64,000 bases of DNA from Streptomyces seoulensis (GTDB lineage: Bacteria; Actinomycetota; Actinomycetes; Streptomycetales; Streptomycetaceae): NCBI RefSeq assembly GCF_022846655.1, contig NZ_AP025667.1, positions 4,687,001-4,751,000 of the forward strand, read 5' to 3'. The first letter of the stretch is position 1. Every line of letters begins with the position of its first letter. The notes below the pieces were generated by a model. It saw only the letters and a list, made by a program, of their open reading frames with translations, was not told where the DNA came from and did not search any database. This document shows positions 25,510 to 34,081 of the stretch, in pieces. The position numbers and the translations under genes are program-made.

Positions 25510-28431
25510 TCATGCCTGGGCTCCGGGCGCGAGGGCCGCGGCGAGGCGGGTGACGGTCGGGTTCAGGTACAGCTCCCGCATCGGCATCGGGGGAAGGTTC
25601 CGCTCGTTCATGGCGCCCGCGAGGCGCACCGCGTAGAGGGAGTTGCCGCCCAACTCGAAGAAGTTGTCGTCCGGGCCGACCGGCACGCCGAGAACGTTCT
25701 GCCAGACCTCGATGAGCGCCGCGGTCAGTCCCTCTCCCGGGACCTCGGTGGATTCCGGGGACGGCTGCACGGATGGGGCAGTCGGCGTCGCGGGAGCGGG
25801 CAGTCGGCGGGTGTCCAGCTTTCCGTTCGCGGTCAGTGGCAGCGCGGGCAGCGCCGTGACGGTGGCCGGCAGCATGTATTCGGGCAGCACTTTGGCGGCC
25901 CGCCGGCGCACCGCGGCGGTGTCGCCGCCGTCGAGAACCACGTAGGCGTCCAAACGCGCCGCAGCCGCGTCTCCACCGTCGGTGCCGCCGAGGACCACGG
26001 CTGCCGCAGTCACCATGGGGTCGTCCAGCAGCACATTGCGGATCTCGTCCAGCTCGATACGGAAGCCGCGCAGCTTGACCTGGGTGTCCAGGCGGCCCAG
26101 GTGCTCCAGCCGACCATCCGGCCGCAGCCGCCCCTTGTCACCGCTGCGGTACATCCGGCCACCGGTGAACGGATCAGTGACGAAGCGTTCTGCGGTCAGC
26201 TCGGGACGACCGAGATACTCCAGCGCCACGCCCTCGCCGCCGACGTAGATCTCGCCGGGGACGTTCAGCGGGACGGGCCGCTGCCGCTCGTCGAGTACGT
26301 AGAGGTACCAGCCGGGCAGCGCCGGGCCCACAGAGCGTGAGCCGGCCAGAGCCTCCCTGCGGCCGACCGTCTGGGCGGTGACGTGGACGGTCGTCTCGGT
26401 GATGCCAAACATGTTCACCAGGCGGCAGCGGCGCTCCGGGTAACGGTCGAACCAGCCGCGCAGACCACGCGCATCGAGCGGCTCGCCACCGAACACCACA
26501 AGACGCAGCGCGAGTTCGGGTTCGTCCTGCCGGTCCACCTCCATCAGTTGGGCGAACGCGGACGGCGTCTGGTTGAGCACCGTGACCCGCTCGTCCCGCA
26601 GCAGCGAGTGGAACTCATGCGGTGAGCGCGAGACCCAGTACGGCACGACGACGAGCCGGGCACCGGTGAGCAGCGGACCCCAGATTTCCCAAACCGAGAA
26701 GTCGAAGGCGGCAGAGTGGAACAGCGTCCAGGTGTCGTCCGGGCCGAGGTCGAAGTCCTTGCGGGTTGCACCGATTAGGGCAATCACGTTGCGGTGTGGA
26801 ACGACGACGCCCTTGGGACGACCGGTCGAGCCGGACGTGTAGATGATGTAAGCGGCCTCCGCGTCTCCCCGGACGGATGCGGGCGCGGCCGTGGAGGTGC
26901 TCGCTGCCAACTCGTCCGGGTGGATGGTGCGGGCCTTTTCGGCGGGGAAGTCCTCCAGGGCGGTGACGACGAAACGCAGCCCAGAGTCCTCGGCGGTGTA
27001 GGCGAGCCGGTCGGCCGGGTAAGCCGGGTCCATCGGCACGTAGACGGCGTCGACCTTGAGCACGGCCAGCATCGTGACGACCAGATCCAGCGAGCGCTCC
27101 AGGCAGATGCCGACCCGTTCGCCGGGTCGCACGCCGAGACCATGCAGCGCTCCGGCGAAGCGGTCAGCCCGCTCGTTCAGCTCCGCGTACGTCAGCGAGT
27201 GGCCCTCGCAGCTGAGGGCGATCGCCTCGGGGCGCTCGGAAGAGCGGTGCGCGAAGACCTCGTCGATTCGCTGCGGCTGCCAGTCGAGGGCTCGGGTCGG
27301 ACGGCCGAGGGCCACTATGGCGTCCCGCTCCTCGTCGTCCAGCAGGTCGACGTCCGCGGGGGCCGTCGCCTCGGTGCTCGCGGCCACTTGTTCCAGGGCC
27401 ATCGCCAGGTGCCGGGCGAACCGCCGGGCCGCTTCTTTGTCGATGTCGGCGAGCCGGTGGTGGATCTCCAGTGCCGGCTCGCCGTCAGCACGACGGCGGA
27501 TCATCACGGTAAGCGGGAATGGGGCGGTCTGGCAGGGCAGATAGGTCTCAAGGGCGCCGTCCGCGGGATGAGCGCCCGGATCGAGCACTCCCGCCAGAAC
27601 GCGGCCGCCCGACTCGGCAACCAACTCAGCGTAGGTCTGTCCGTCGCACCACGAGTCCGCCAACGTGTGCGCGGCTTCGCGCAGCACCTCGGCGGTCGAG
27701 CGCGCACCGGACAGATCCGGGGCCAGAAGAGTGCCCGCATCCGCCCCAAGGGCGTTGGCCAGGCGCCCTGGACAGCCGGTCAGGGCGCCGACGACAGGGA
27801 CATCCTGGTTCTCGTACCGCCCGAGAACCAGTCCGGTCGCGACCGCGAGCGCGTCCCCCGACATGTCAGCGGCCGCCTCAGGCACGGCCGTTCGCACCAC
27901 AGCAGTGCGATCCCCGGCCAGATCGTCACCCGCTGCCCATTCGACCCGGCCGGCGAATTCTCCCACGCTCCATGTCTTGCGCAGCTCGGCGTCGACCGGC
28001 GCGAGCGGTACGTTCGCGGACATGGCGTACTGCACGGCAGGCACGCGGTCGAGCAGTACGTCGGCCACATGGCGCAGCGACGCGGCGTCCAGAAAACCGC
28101 GGTGGGCGACCAGGATTAGGTCGGCCCGGCCATCCGTGTAGGCGAGGAGCACCACCCTTAGCTGCGCCTGGCCGGTGCCCAGCGGGCGGTGCAATTCGGC
28201 CTGCACGCGGCAGTTCGCGACGGTGGAATCGGTGGCCGCGGGAACGAATTCGCTCCAGAACTTCGGACGGACGGTGGCCTCGGGCCACCACCGAGCGACC
28301 GCGGTGTCGAGCAGGTGGGAGAGGCGGACGGCGTCGGCGCCTTCGGGGAGCCGAACCCGCCATGCATGAGTGTGCCCCGACGGCGGGCAGTCGGCCGGGA
28401 TCAGCTGGGAATGGACGAGGGTGGGCGGCAT
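25510..28431 (-). CDS. NRPS: degenerate C, A(Thr), T
   Basis: A 973-residue single-module synthetase. Residues 1-370 fold like a condensation domain but the active-site region reads LVAHRGFLDA near 107 in place of HHxxxDG, so it is probably inactive. The adenylation domain (about 390-870) has YTSGSTGRPKG near 528, FDFSVWEIW near 577, TVLNQTPSAF, VVFGGEPLD and NMFGITETTVHVT; the pocket reads D-F-W-N-V-G-M-V-H-K, the standard threonine code. A carrier domain with FELGGNSLYAVR ends the protein near 925. As the first synthetase gene in the transcript it is the likely starter module. No MbtH-like gene was found in the window. Confidence 0.9.
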   Translation of the reverse strand: MPPTLVHSQLIPADCPPSGHTHAWRVRLPEGADAVRLSHLLDTAVARWWPEATVRPKFWSEFVPAATDSTVANCRVQAELHRPLGTGQAQLRVVLLAYTDGRADLILVAHRGFLDAASLRHVADVLLDRVPAVQYAMSANVPLAPVDAELRKTWSVGEFAGRVEWAAGDDLAGDRTAVVRTAVPEAAADMSGDALAVATGLVLGRYENQDVPVVGALTGCPGRLANALGADAGTLLAPDLSGARSTAEVLREAAHTLADSWCDGQTYAELVAESGGRVLAGVLDPGAHPADGALETYLPCQTAPFPLTVMIRRRADGEPALEIHHRLADIDKEAARRFARHLAMALEQVAASTEATAPADVDLLDDEERDAIVALGRPTRALDWQPQRIDEVFAHRSSERPEAIALSCEGHSLTYAELNERADRFAGALHGLGVRPGERVGICLERSLDLVVTMLAVLKVDAVYVPMDPAYPADRLAYTAEDSGLRFVVTALEDFPAEKARTIHPDELAASTSTAAPASVRGDAEAAYIIYTSGSTGRPKGVVVPHRNVIALIGATRKDFDLGPDDTWTLFHSAAFDFSVWEIWGPLLTGARLVVVPYWVSRSPHEFHSLLRDERVTVLNQTPSAFAQLMEVDRQDEPELALRLVVFGGEPLDARGLRGWFDRYPERRCRLVNMFGITETTVHVTAQTVGRREALAGSRSVGPALPGWYLYVLDERQRPVPLNVPGEIYVGGEGVALEYLGRPELTAERFVTDPFTGGRMYRSGDKGRLRPDGRLEHLGRLDTQVKLRGFRIELDEIRNVLLDDPMVTAAAVVLGGTDGGDAAAARLDAYVVLDGGDTAAVRRRAAKVLPEYMLPATVTALPALPLTANGKLDTRRLPAPATPTAPSVQPSPESTEVPGEGLTAALIEVWQNVLGVPVGPDDNFFELGGNSLYAVRLAGAMNERNLPPMPMRELYLNPTVTRLAAALAPGAQA

Positions 28432-28599
28432 GGGGTGGTCTCCGGAACGGTGATCAGTGACAGGGGCGAACCGTCGAAGGCAGCGGCGCGTACGGCTCGG
28501 CCCGGAGTGGAGTGCGCGGCGGGGCCTCGTCCACGTGGCGGGCGTTGGGGCGGTCCCGGCCAGCGGCGTTGCGCCGCCGGACAGGTTCGTAAACGAGTC
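28432..28599. other. Gap between the SDR and the first NRPS gene
   Basis: A 168-bp GC-rich non-coding gap inside the otherwise close-packed minus-strand cluster. It could hold an internal promoter for the synthetase genes. No clear hairpin or small gene was seen. Confidence 0.3.
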
Positions 28600-29430
28600 C
28601 TAACGGGCGGTGAAGCCGCCGTCCACTGTGAGGACACTGCCGGTGACCTGACGGGACTCGTCGGAGGCCAGCCACACGGCTGCCGACGCGATGTCCTCGG
28701 GCTCGATCAGGGCATTCATCGGCTGGGCCTGCATGAAGGTCTCCTCGTGCTCGGCCACCGGCACGTCCAGGGCACGCGCGATCTCAGACAGCATCCTGCC
28801 CTCGACCTGCGAGTCGTCCCGGACCGAGCCGGGGCAGAGGGCGTTGACGCGCACCTTGAGCGGTGCGTAGTCCAGCGCCACGGCCTTAGTCAGGCCGACG
28901 AGGCCATGCTTGGCGGCCACGTACCCGGCAAAGTGGCGGTAGCCCACCAGACCGGCGGTAGAGGCGATGTTGATGATGCTGCCCGAGCGCTGCTCGGCCA
29001 TGTGGCCAGCTACCGCACGGATGGTCCGCCAGGCTCCGGAGAGGTCGACGTCGATCATCAACTGCCACTCACGCTCGTCGATCTCATGGGCAGCTTTGCC
29101 CGAAGGGGCGGCGATCCCAGCGTTGTTGACGAGTACATCAATGTGCCCGAACCGCTCGCGGGTGGTGGCCATTGCCGCCTCCACCGCCTCGAGGTCTCGT
29201 ACGTCCAGCCGTTCCGTCGAGACAGCAACACCGTACTCACGGCACAATTCCGCGGTGTAGGCCAACTGGCTCTCGGATCCCAGCGGGTAGGGGACGCCCG
29301 GAAGGTCTTCTGCCAGATCAAGCAGCATCAGGTCGGCGCCTTCACGGGCGAACGCCACCGCGGTGGCCCGTCCAAGGCCGCGGGCGGCGCCGGTGATGAC
29401 GGCGGTCTTGCCGAACAATCGCAGGGTCAT
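28600..29430 (-). CDS. SDR oxidoreductase with an insertion near the cofactor site
   Basis: A 276-residue SDR: TGAARGLG nucleotide loop near residue 12, LNVRD-type LDVRD, NNAGIAAPSG, catalytic Ser in IASTAGLVG and YVAAK as the active-site Tyr-Lys. Between strand 2 (LMLLDLAEDL) and the LDVRD block is an extra segment of about 20 residues including VPYPLGSESQLAYTAELC, like the insertion in SDRs annotated as mycofactocin-coupled, where it is thought to bury the nicotinamide cofactor. It shares a 4-nt overlap with the preceding thioesterase gene. It may oxidise or reduce a hydroxyl of a building block or of the peptide product. Confidence 0.87.
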   Translation of the reverse strand: MTLRLFGKTAVITGAARGLGRATAVAFAREGADLMLLDLAEDLPGVPYPLGSESQLAYTAELCREYGVAVSTERLDVRDLEAVEAAMATTRERFGHIDVLVNNAGIAAPSGKAAHEIDEREWQLMIDVDLSGAWRTIRAVAGHMAEQRSGSIINIASTAGLVGYRHFAGYVAAKHGLVGLTKAVALDYAPLKVRVNALCPGSVRDDSQVEGRMLSEIARALDVPVAEHEETFMQAQPMNALIEPEDIASAAVWLASDESRQVTGSVLTVDGGFTAR

Positions 29431-30140
29431 CGAGCATCCACCAGCTCAAGCTCGGCGGCAATGAGCCGCAGGAGTGCCTCTGTGCCGTCGGCCAGGTACA
29501 TGTGCCCGCCATTCAGCTCCGCCGTGCGGAAGTCGGCTGTCGTGGCATCGCGCCACTGGGTGATTTGTTCGGCGTCGACCAGTTCGTCATCCCTGCCGCG
29601 CAGGGCCGTGACCGCCACATCCAGGGGCTTTTCGGAAGTCGGGCGATAGCTCTCGTGCATCTGTACGTCGGCTCGCAGCATGGGCAGCAAGAGCGCCCGC
29701 ATCTCGGGATGGGCGAGCGCGGGGTGGTCATAGCCGGCGAACGCGCGGACCTGCGCCAGGAACGCCTCGTCGTCGAGGCCGGTGGCCCGGTGCTCGCGGC
29801 CGTTCCACGGGCCGGGTGAACCGCTGACGAACAGCCGGCTCAGCGACGCGGGCTGCGACACCGAGAGCTGATGCATCAGCTCGTACGCCAGCACGGCGCC
29901 CAGGCTGTGCCCAAAGACGGCAATGCGTTCGGCGTCGGCAAGCTGATTGAGCACGCCGGCGTGAATCTCCTCCACGGCCCGGGCGACCTCGGTGTGCGGA
30001 GCGTCGATGAAGCGTTCCTCACGACCAGGGAGCTGAACAGGGACGATCCGGAGCCCTTCCGGAGCGACGGATTGCCATTCCTTGAAGAACGAGGCACCGG
30101 AACCTGCGAAGGGCAGACATATGAGATGAGTCGTGGGCAT
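29427..30140 (-). CDS. Type II (editing) thioesterase
   Basis: A 237-residue alpha/beta hydrolase of the TEII class that removes misprimed acyl groups from NRPS/PKS carriers. The N-terminal HLICLPFAGSGASFF, VPVQLPGREERF, nucleophile motif FGHSLGAVLAYE (GHSLG), Asp in LRGRDDELVDAEQ and His in LNGGHMYL are all present. The ATG at 30140 starts directly at the fold; the longer frame is spurious. It is the second of two adjacent thioesterases and overlaps the SDR by 4 nt. Confidence 0.9.
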   Translation of the reverse strand: MPTTHLICLPFAGSGASFFKEWQSVAPEGLRIVPVQLPGREERFIDAPHTEVARAVEEIHAGVLNQLADAERIAVFGHSLGAVLAYELMHQLSVSQPASLSRLFVSGSPGPWNGREHRATGLDDEAFLAQVRAFAGYDHPALAHPEMRALLLPMLRADVQMHESYRPTSEKPLDVAVTALRGRDDELVDAEQITQWRDATTADFRTAELNGGHMYLADGTEALLRLIAAELELVDAR

Positions 30141-30234
30141 GACTGCATTCCCCTCATAGGGATGGTTGTGAATGAAACAGAAAGCGGAGCGCGGCCCCAG
30201 GACGCGGACGAGCACACGGCACGTGGTCCGGTCG

Positions 30235-30990
30235 TCAGGCGTCAGGGACAGCCGCAATCGCCCTTGCGGCAGCCGTGACGACATCAGCCACGGCCTCGAC
30301 GTTCGCGTCGTCGAGAAGATAGAAGTGACCGCCAGGCAGAACACGGGCATCCACCGCGGCGTCCACCCGCTCAGACCAGGCGCCCAGGCGCTCCACGGGG
30401 ACGAGGAGGTCCTGCTCGCCTCCGATCACAGTGAGCGGATGCGCCACCCCTGAGTGCGCGTTGCGGAGTGCGAGCTGCCCTCCCAGGGCGAGGTCGGCTC
30501 GCAGGAGCCGCAGCGTATGGTCGCGCCAGGCCGGATCGTCCAGCATCTGAGCGGGGGTTCCGCCGCCCCGCCGAAGCACGCCCATCAGCGCATCGTCGCC
30601 CCACTCCCTCGGTCGCTCGATCTGTGATCCGCAGGGCAGTTGAGCACTGATGACCAACGCGGAACACAGGCACGGATCCATCACCGACAGGGCGAAGGCG
30701 ATGGATCCGCCAAGGCTGTGCCCGAACAGAACCGTTGGAAGGGAAGGCATCGCGGACAGCTCACGGGCAATGCCTCCCAGGAGGTCTTCCGGCGAGATCT
30801 CGGGCTCTTCGCCGAACCGCCGTTCGCGACCGGGAAGCGTCACCCCGACGACCTCAAACGGCGCCGGGACGTGCTTCACCAGGGGCAGCAGGGAGTTGGG
30901 ACCAGCACCGGAATGCGGGATGACCACGATCCGTGCCAGAGGGAGGGATGTCGGCCGCCGCAGGGGGCTTAGCCAGGGTTCGTACGGCAT
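30235..30990 (-). CDS. Second type II thioesterase
   Basis: A 251-residue homologue of the downstream editing thioesterase: RIVVIPHSGAGPNSLLPL, GVTLPGRERRFGE, catalytic Ser in FGHSLGGSIAFAL, and the late Asp (GGEQDLLVP) and His (PGGHFYLL). It is the first gene of the minus-strand cluster and lies 94 bp before the other thioesterase. Two type II enzymes in a three-module system is unusual; one may act on the Thr or Ser carrier or release an intermediate. No strong ribosome-binding site precedes the ATG, so the start is less certain. Confidence 0.87.
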   Translation of the reverse strand: MPYEPWLSPLRRPTSLPLARIVVIPHSGAGPNSLLPLVKHVPAPFEVVGVTLPGRERRFGEEPEISPEDLLGGIARELSAMPSLPTVLFGHSLGGSIAFALSVMDPCLCSALVISAQLPCGSQIERPREWGDDALMGVLRRGGGTPAQMLDDPAWRDHTLRLLRADLALGGQLALRNAHSGVAHPLTVIGGEQDLLVPVERLGAWSERVDAAVDARVLPGGHFYLLDDANVEAVADVVTAAARAIAAVPDA

Positions 30991-31243
30991 GCGACGACTA
31001 CCGCCGAATCCGGCAGCGCTCCGTCGTCGATTGTGGAGCCTGCCTGGGTTGGCAGGCAGCGAAGCAGGTGCGAGAAGAAGCGAGGTGAATCACGGAACCA
31101 CATTTCGTGCTAAGCAAACTGAGCCCTTGTGAGGCGCGATCCACGGTATCCATGGCCGGAACGGGTCATCAAGATCGTCGAGGTGTCGTCTCCCCGGCGG
31201 CGCGAATACGACAGGCACACAAAAGGGACTATGCTCACCCCGT
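30991..31243. promoter_or_regulatory. Divergent promoter region of the NRPS cluster
   Basis: The 253-bp gap between the first thioesterase and the plus-strand regulator must carry the cluster promoter. TATGCT at 31229-31234, about 10 bp before the regulator start, is a possible -10 box for that gene, which would then have a very short leader. I found no convincing operator palindrome. Confidence 0.4.
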
Positions 31244-32284
31244 GTGACAGTAGTACACAGCGATCCGACCGCCGCCCTGCGTGACCTGGAGGAATGGGTC
31301 TACGCCCGCGCTTGCGAAGAGGGTTCCATCACCCTCGGCGACGTCGAAGCGGAGACCCAGGCGCCTCAGCACGAGATCCGGGCGGCCATCCAGAACCTGC
31401 GAGCCCTGCACCTGGTGCGCGAAACGAACGATGGGGACGGCCAGTTCGTCGCCGCGTCACCGGAGGGTGCGAAGCTCCGACGTCTTGCGCCGCTGCTCGG
31501 CGAACTACAGCGCCTGCAGGAACGGACCGAGAAGATGCGTACCGCGTACGACGGTTTCATCCACGTCTACGAGACGGTCGCAACCAACCGCTCACGCCGA
31601 TCGGGCATCGAGGTCATTCCGAACCGCGGCGACGTCCGGCGGACCATCAATGGCCTGGCGGCCCTGTCTACTACCGAGGTGTTCACGTCCCACCCGGGCG
31701 GTCCACGGCCGCAGGAAGTACTCCATGAATCGGTCGCCAGGTCGCGCGACCTGCTGGAGCGCGGCGTTGCCATTCGGACTCTCTATCAGCACAGCGCGGC
31801 TTTCGACGCCGGCACCACCGCATACGTCGAGCACTTCACCGCCATGGGCACCCAGTTCCGCACCCTGGCCGACGGTTTCCCTCAGCTGATGATCTTCGAT
31901 CAGCGCTCCGTGCTCGTTCCGTTGCACGAGGGGTCCGACGGGGCGACGCTGGTCAGCGACCCCAGCATCGTCAGCTTCGCAACGGCCGCGTTTGAACGCG
32001 CCTGGGTGGCCGCGGCTCCGTTCCGCATCGCCTACGACCACGTCGAGGTCCGCGAAGCCTCCGAGGATGTCAGACGCACCATCATGCGCCTGCTGGTCAC
32101 GGGAGAGGAGGACCGACGCATCGCCGCACGCGTAGGGCTGTCCCTGCGCAGTTGCCAGCGCCACGTCGCACACATCATGAAGCAGATTGGCGCCCGGAAC
32201 CGGCTCCACGCCGGCTACCTCATCTCCCAGCATGACCTGCTCGACCGGCCGATTCCCGACCCCTCGCAGAAACTGGCTACCTGA
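31244..32284 (+). CDS. TrmB/LuxR-type cluster-associated regulator
   Basis: A 346-residue regulator with an N-terminal winged-helix-like segment (about residues 8-75, SITLGDVEAETQAPQHEIRA), a central domain of about 200 residues, and a C-terminal LuxR HTH (about 280-335: VTGEEDRRIAARVGLSLRSC, QRHVAHIMKQIGARNRLHAG). This layout is common in Streptomyces pathway regulators. It starts at the GTG at 31244 and faces away from the NRPS cluster across a 253-bp gap, so it is the obvious candidate for its control. The ligand, if any, is unknown. Confidence 0.85.
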   Translation: MTVVHSDPTAALRDLEEWVYARACEEGSITLGDVEAETQAPQHEIRAAIQNLRALHLVRETNDGDGQFVAASPEGAKLRRLAPLLGELQRLQERTEKMRTAYDGFIHVYETVATNRSRRSGIEVIPNRGDVRRTINGLAALSTTEVFTSHPGGPRPQEVLHESVARSRDLLERGVAIRTLYQHSAAFDAGTTAYVEHFTAMGTQFRTLADGFPQLMIFDQRSVLVPLHEGSDGATLVSDPSIVSFATAAFERAWVAAAPFRIAYDHVEVREASEDVRRTIMRLLVTGEEDRRIAARVGLSLRSCQRHVAHIMKQIGARNRLHAGYLISQHDLLDRPIPDPSQKLAT

Positions 32285-32293
32285 CCTCACCCT

Positions 32294-32310
32294 GCCGGAT
32301 CGCATCCGGC
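32294..32310 (+). terminator. Short hairpin after the regulator
   Basis: GCCGGAT (32294-32300), loop CGC, ATCCGGC (32304-32310), 10 bp after the regulator stop. Confidence 0.45.
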
Positions 32311-32325
32311 CCAGTTCCAACATGG

Positions 32326-32371
32326 ATCAACGAAGGGGTCGCGCCCACATGAACCCGGCCCCTTCTTGATC
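32326..32371. terminator. Second hairpin after the regulator
   Basis: ATCAA-C-GAAGGGG (32326-32338) pairs with CCCCTTC-T-TTGAT (32359-32371) with one mismatch and a 20-nt loop. Near-symmetric ends make it a possible bidirectional terminator between the regulator and the convergent integrase. Confidence 0.5.
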
Positions 32372-32726
32372 TGCATGTCTGTCACATCACCAGCGCGGTG
32401 TTGCTGCGCCGCCTATCACGTTCACGCGGAACTTACCCACGAACCCGCGCGCCGCCACTAAGCTGCGAAGAGCCTGACAACACCCCGGCGGGTTTCGGAA
32501 GGCCCCTCCCGTCGCAAGCCAGATGGACCTCGCTGGTCAGCCCGCGCGGGACCGTTCGAATCCGCTCTCACCGACCTCCCAGCGGCTGCACGACCAGAGT
32601 TCAACCAGGGAACGAGGGGGCGGGCTCAGCGTCGGGAGCGGCAGGACCCCGCCGGGGGGGTATCCGGGGGCTGAGGAACGTCCGCCCTCGCCCTGTCCTC
32701 AGAGGAGAGGGCGAAGGGAACGTCGC
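32372..32726. other. Gene-free region next to the integrase
   Basis: About 350 bp with no credible gene. GTTCGAATCC near 32553 resembles a tRNA T-loop, the sort of sequence pSAM2-like integrases use, but flanking bases do not form a T-stem and no tRNA body is present. It may be a decayed attachment site or chance. Confidence 0.3.
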
Positions 32727-33815
32727 TTATGCCGCGATAGTGAGCGGGTCATCCATGCGGTCCCAGGCTCCGAGCACTGCCTTATGTGCATCTGGCTGCA
32801 GGTGTGCGTAGCGCTGGGTGGTCTGGAAGTTCTCGTGTCCGAGAAGGTGTTGGACCTCGTAGAGCGAGACTCCCTTCTGAACCAGCCAGGAGGCACAGGT
32901 GTGACGCATCGAGTGGGGCGGGTACCGGGGGACGAGCTGCTGCTCGCCATCACCGTCGAAGTAGTAGGAGCCGTCCACGGCCGGCCACCAGGTCTGCGTG
33001 CGCCAGTTCCCGTCCCTGAGGAGTCGGCCCGCCCGGCCCTTGGTGGTGGTGGTGAACACCACGGAGTCGCGGTCGAGCCGATGAATGTGACGTTCGAGCG
33101 CCTCCAGGACGTGGGGTGGCAGCGGCACCTCCCGGCGGCTCTTGGAGCTCTTCGGGTATTCCTTGATGCCGCTGGCGGTGTTGACCTCGACGACGAATAG
33201 GCGTGAGCGGCGCTGGTCGATGCGGTGGCGGTGCAGCCCGGAGAGCTCGCCCCACCTCAGCCCGGTATAAAAGCCGAGCAGACACATCGTGCGCCATGCG
33301 ACGGGAAGCTCGTCCAGGATGCTCTGAGCCTGGTCGACAGTGAACCACTGCGGCGGCTTGACCGCGATCTGCGGCAAGTCGATGCTGCGGCACGGGGTCA
33401 CCGCTAGGACATCGTCGTCGACGGCCGCGCGCAGTATAGAGGACGTCAGGTTATAGGCCCGCTTAATCGCCGCGGCCCCCGCACCCTTCTCGACCAGGGT
33501 TCGGATCCAACTTTGCATATCCATGCGGGTGATGGCCCGCATCTCCCAGTCCGCCCAGTAGGGCATGACGTGGTTCTTGATGCTGGATGCGTCGCCACGA
33601 AGTGTATGGGGCTCAACGATTCGCGCGTTCCACCACCGATCGTGCCACTCGCGGAACGCTATTTCTCCGGCCCGTGGGTCGCGCATGCCACCACGGGCGA
33701 ACTGGGTTTCCATCTCGGTTCCCCAGGCGCGTGCCTGCACCTTCAGGGGGAACGACTCGCTGAACCGGTCTCCTTCTCGGTTCCGAACAGTCACCTGCCA
33801 CTTTCCGGAACTCAA
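32727..33815 (-). CDS. Tyrosine-type site-specific integrase
   Basis: A 362-residue integrase of actinobacterial integrative elements. An N-terminal AP2-like arm-binding part (KWQVTVRNREGDRF) and a SAM-like core-binding domain precede the catalytic domain, with Arg in FYTGLRWGELSGL, the HxxR pair in PHSMRHTCASWL, His in LLGHENFQTTQ and the nucleophile Tyr in TQRYAHL. All catalytic residues are present. The start is read as TTG at 33815 because the frame has a stop shortly upstream and no ATG/GTG. An excisionase-like gene lies 59 bp upstream. No replication or transfer genes of an AICE follow. Confidence 0.9.
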   Translation of the reverse strand: MSSGKWQVTVRNREGDRFSESFPLKVQARAWGTEMETQFARGGMRDPRAGEIAFREWHDRWWNARIVEPHTLRGDASSIKNHVMPYWADWEMRAITRMDMQSWIRTLVEKGAGAAAIKRAYNLTSSILRAAVDDDVLAVTPCRSIDLPQIAVKPPQWFTVDQAQSILDELPVAWRTMCLLGFYTGLRWGELSGLHRHRIDQRRSRLFVVEVNTASGIKEYPKSSKSRREVPLPPHVLEALERHIHRLDRDSVVFTTTTKGRAGRLLRDGNWRTQTWWPAVDGSYYFDGDGEQQLVPRYPPHSMRHTCASWLVQKGVSLYEVQHLLGHENFQTTQRYAHLQPDAHKAVLGAWDRMDDPLTIAA

Positions 33816-33874
33816 CTTGCGAAGGTACGAGTTTCTACTCCTTGTTCAACAATGACGGTGCCGGGATGGCACAG

Positions 33875-34081
33875 TCAGGTACGGACGACAGACGGGGCCA
33901 CGGCGCGACGGCTGATGAATTCGTCGAGAGCGCCTGCGGGCACCCGTACACGAGACCGGCCTGGTCCGGTGCGGAGGTCGACCACTGGCAGCTCGCCGGC
34001 GGCGATGATGCGGTAGACGGTGCGGCGATCGACATCCAGGGCAGCGGCGACAGATGGAATGGACAACAGACGTGCAGACAT
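33875..34081 (-). CDS. Excisionase / HTH DNA-binding protein
   Basis: A 68-residue protein with a MerR/excisionase-type winged helix: LLSIPSVAAALDVDRRTVYR, then IIAAGELPVVDLRTG and a wing RSRVRVPAGALDEF. Xis proteins of pSAM2-like elements have this form and are encoded immediately before int, as here. It would direct excision by the downstream integrase. The ATG at 34081 begins at the fold. Confidence 0.82.
   Translation of the reverse strand: MSARLLSIPSVAAALDVDRRTVYRIIAAGELPVVDLRTGPGRSRVRVPAGALDEFISRRAVAPSVVRT

Noticed and set aside
32540..32580. tRNA-like GTTCGAATCC sequence
   Set aside because: The flanking bases do not form a T-stem (two mismatches in five) and no D-arm, anticodon arm or acceptor stem can be built around it.
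33835..34035. Alternative frame over the excisionase
   Set aside because: The HTH of the excisionase is in the other frame, and this one is Ser/Pro/Ala-rich with no motif.
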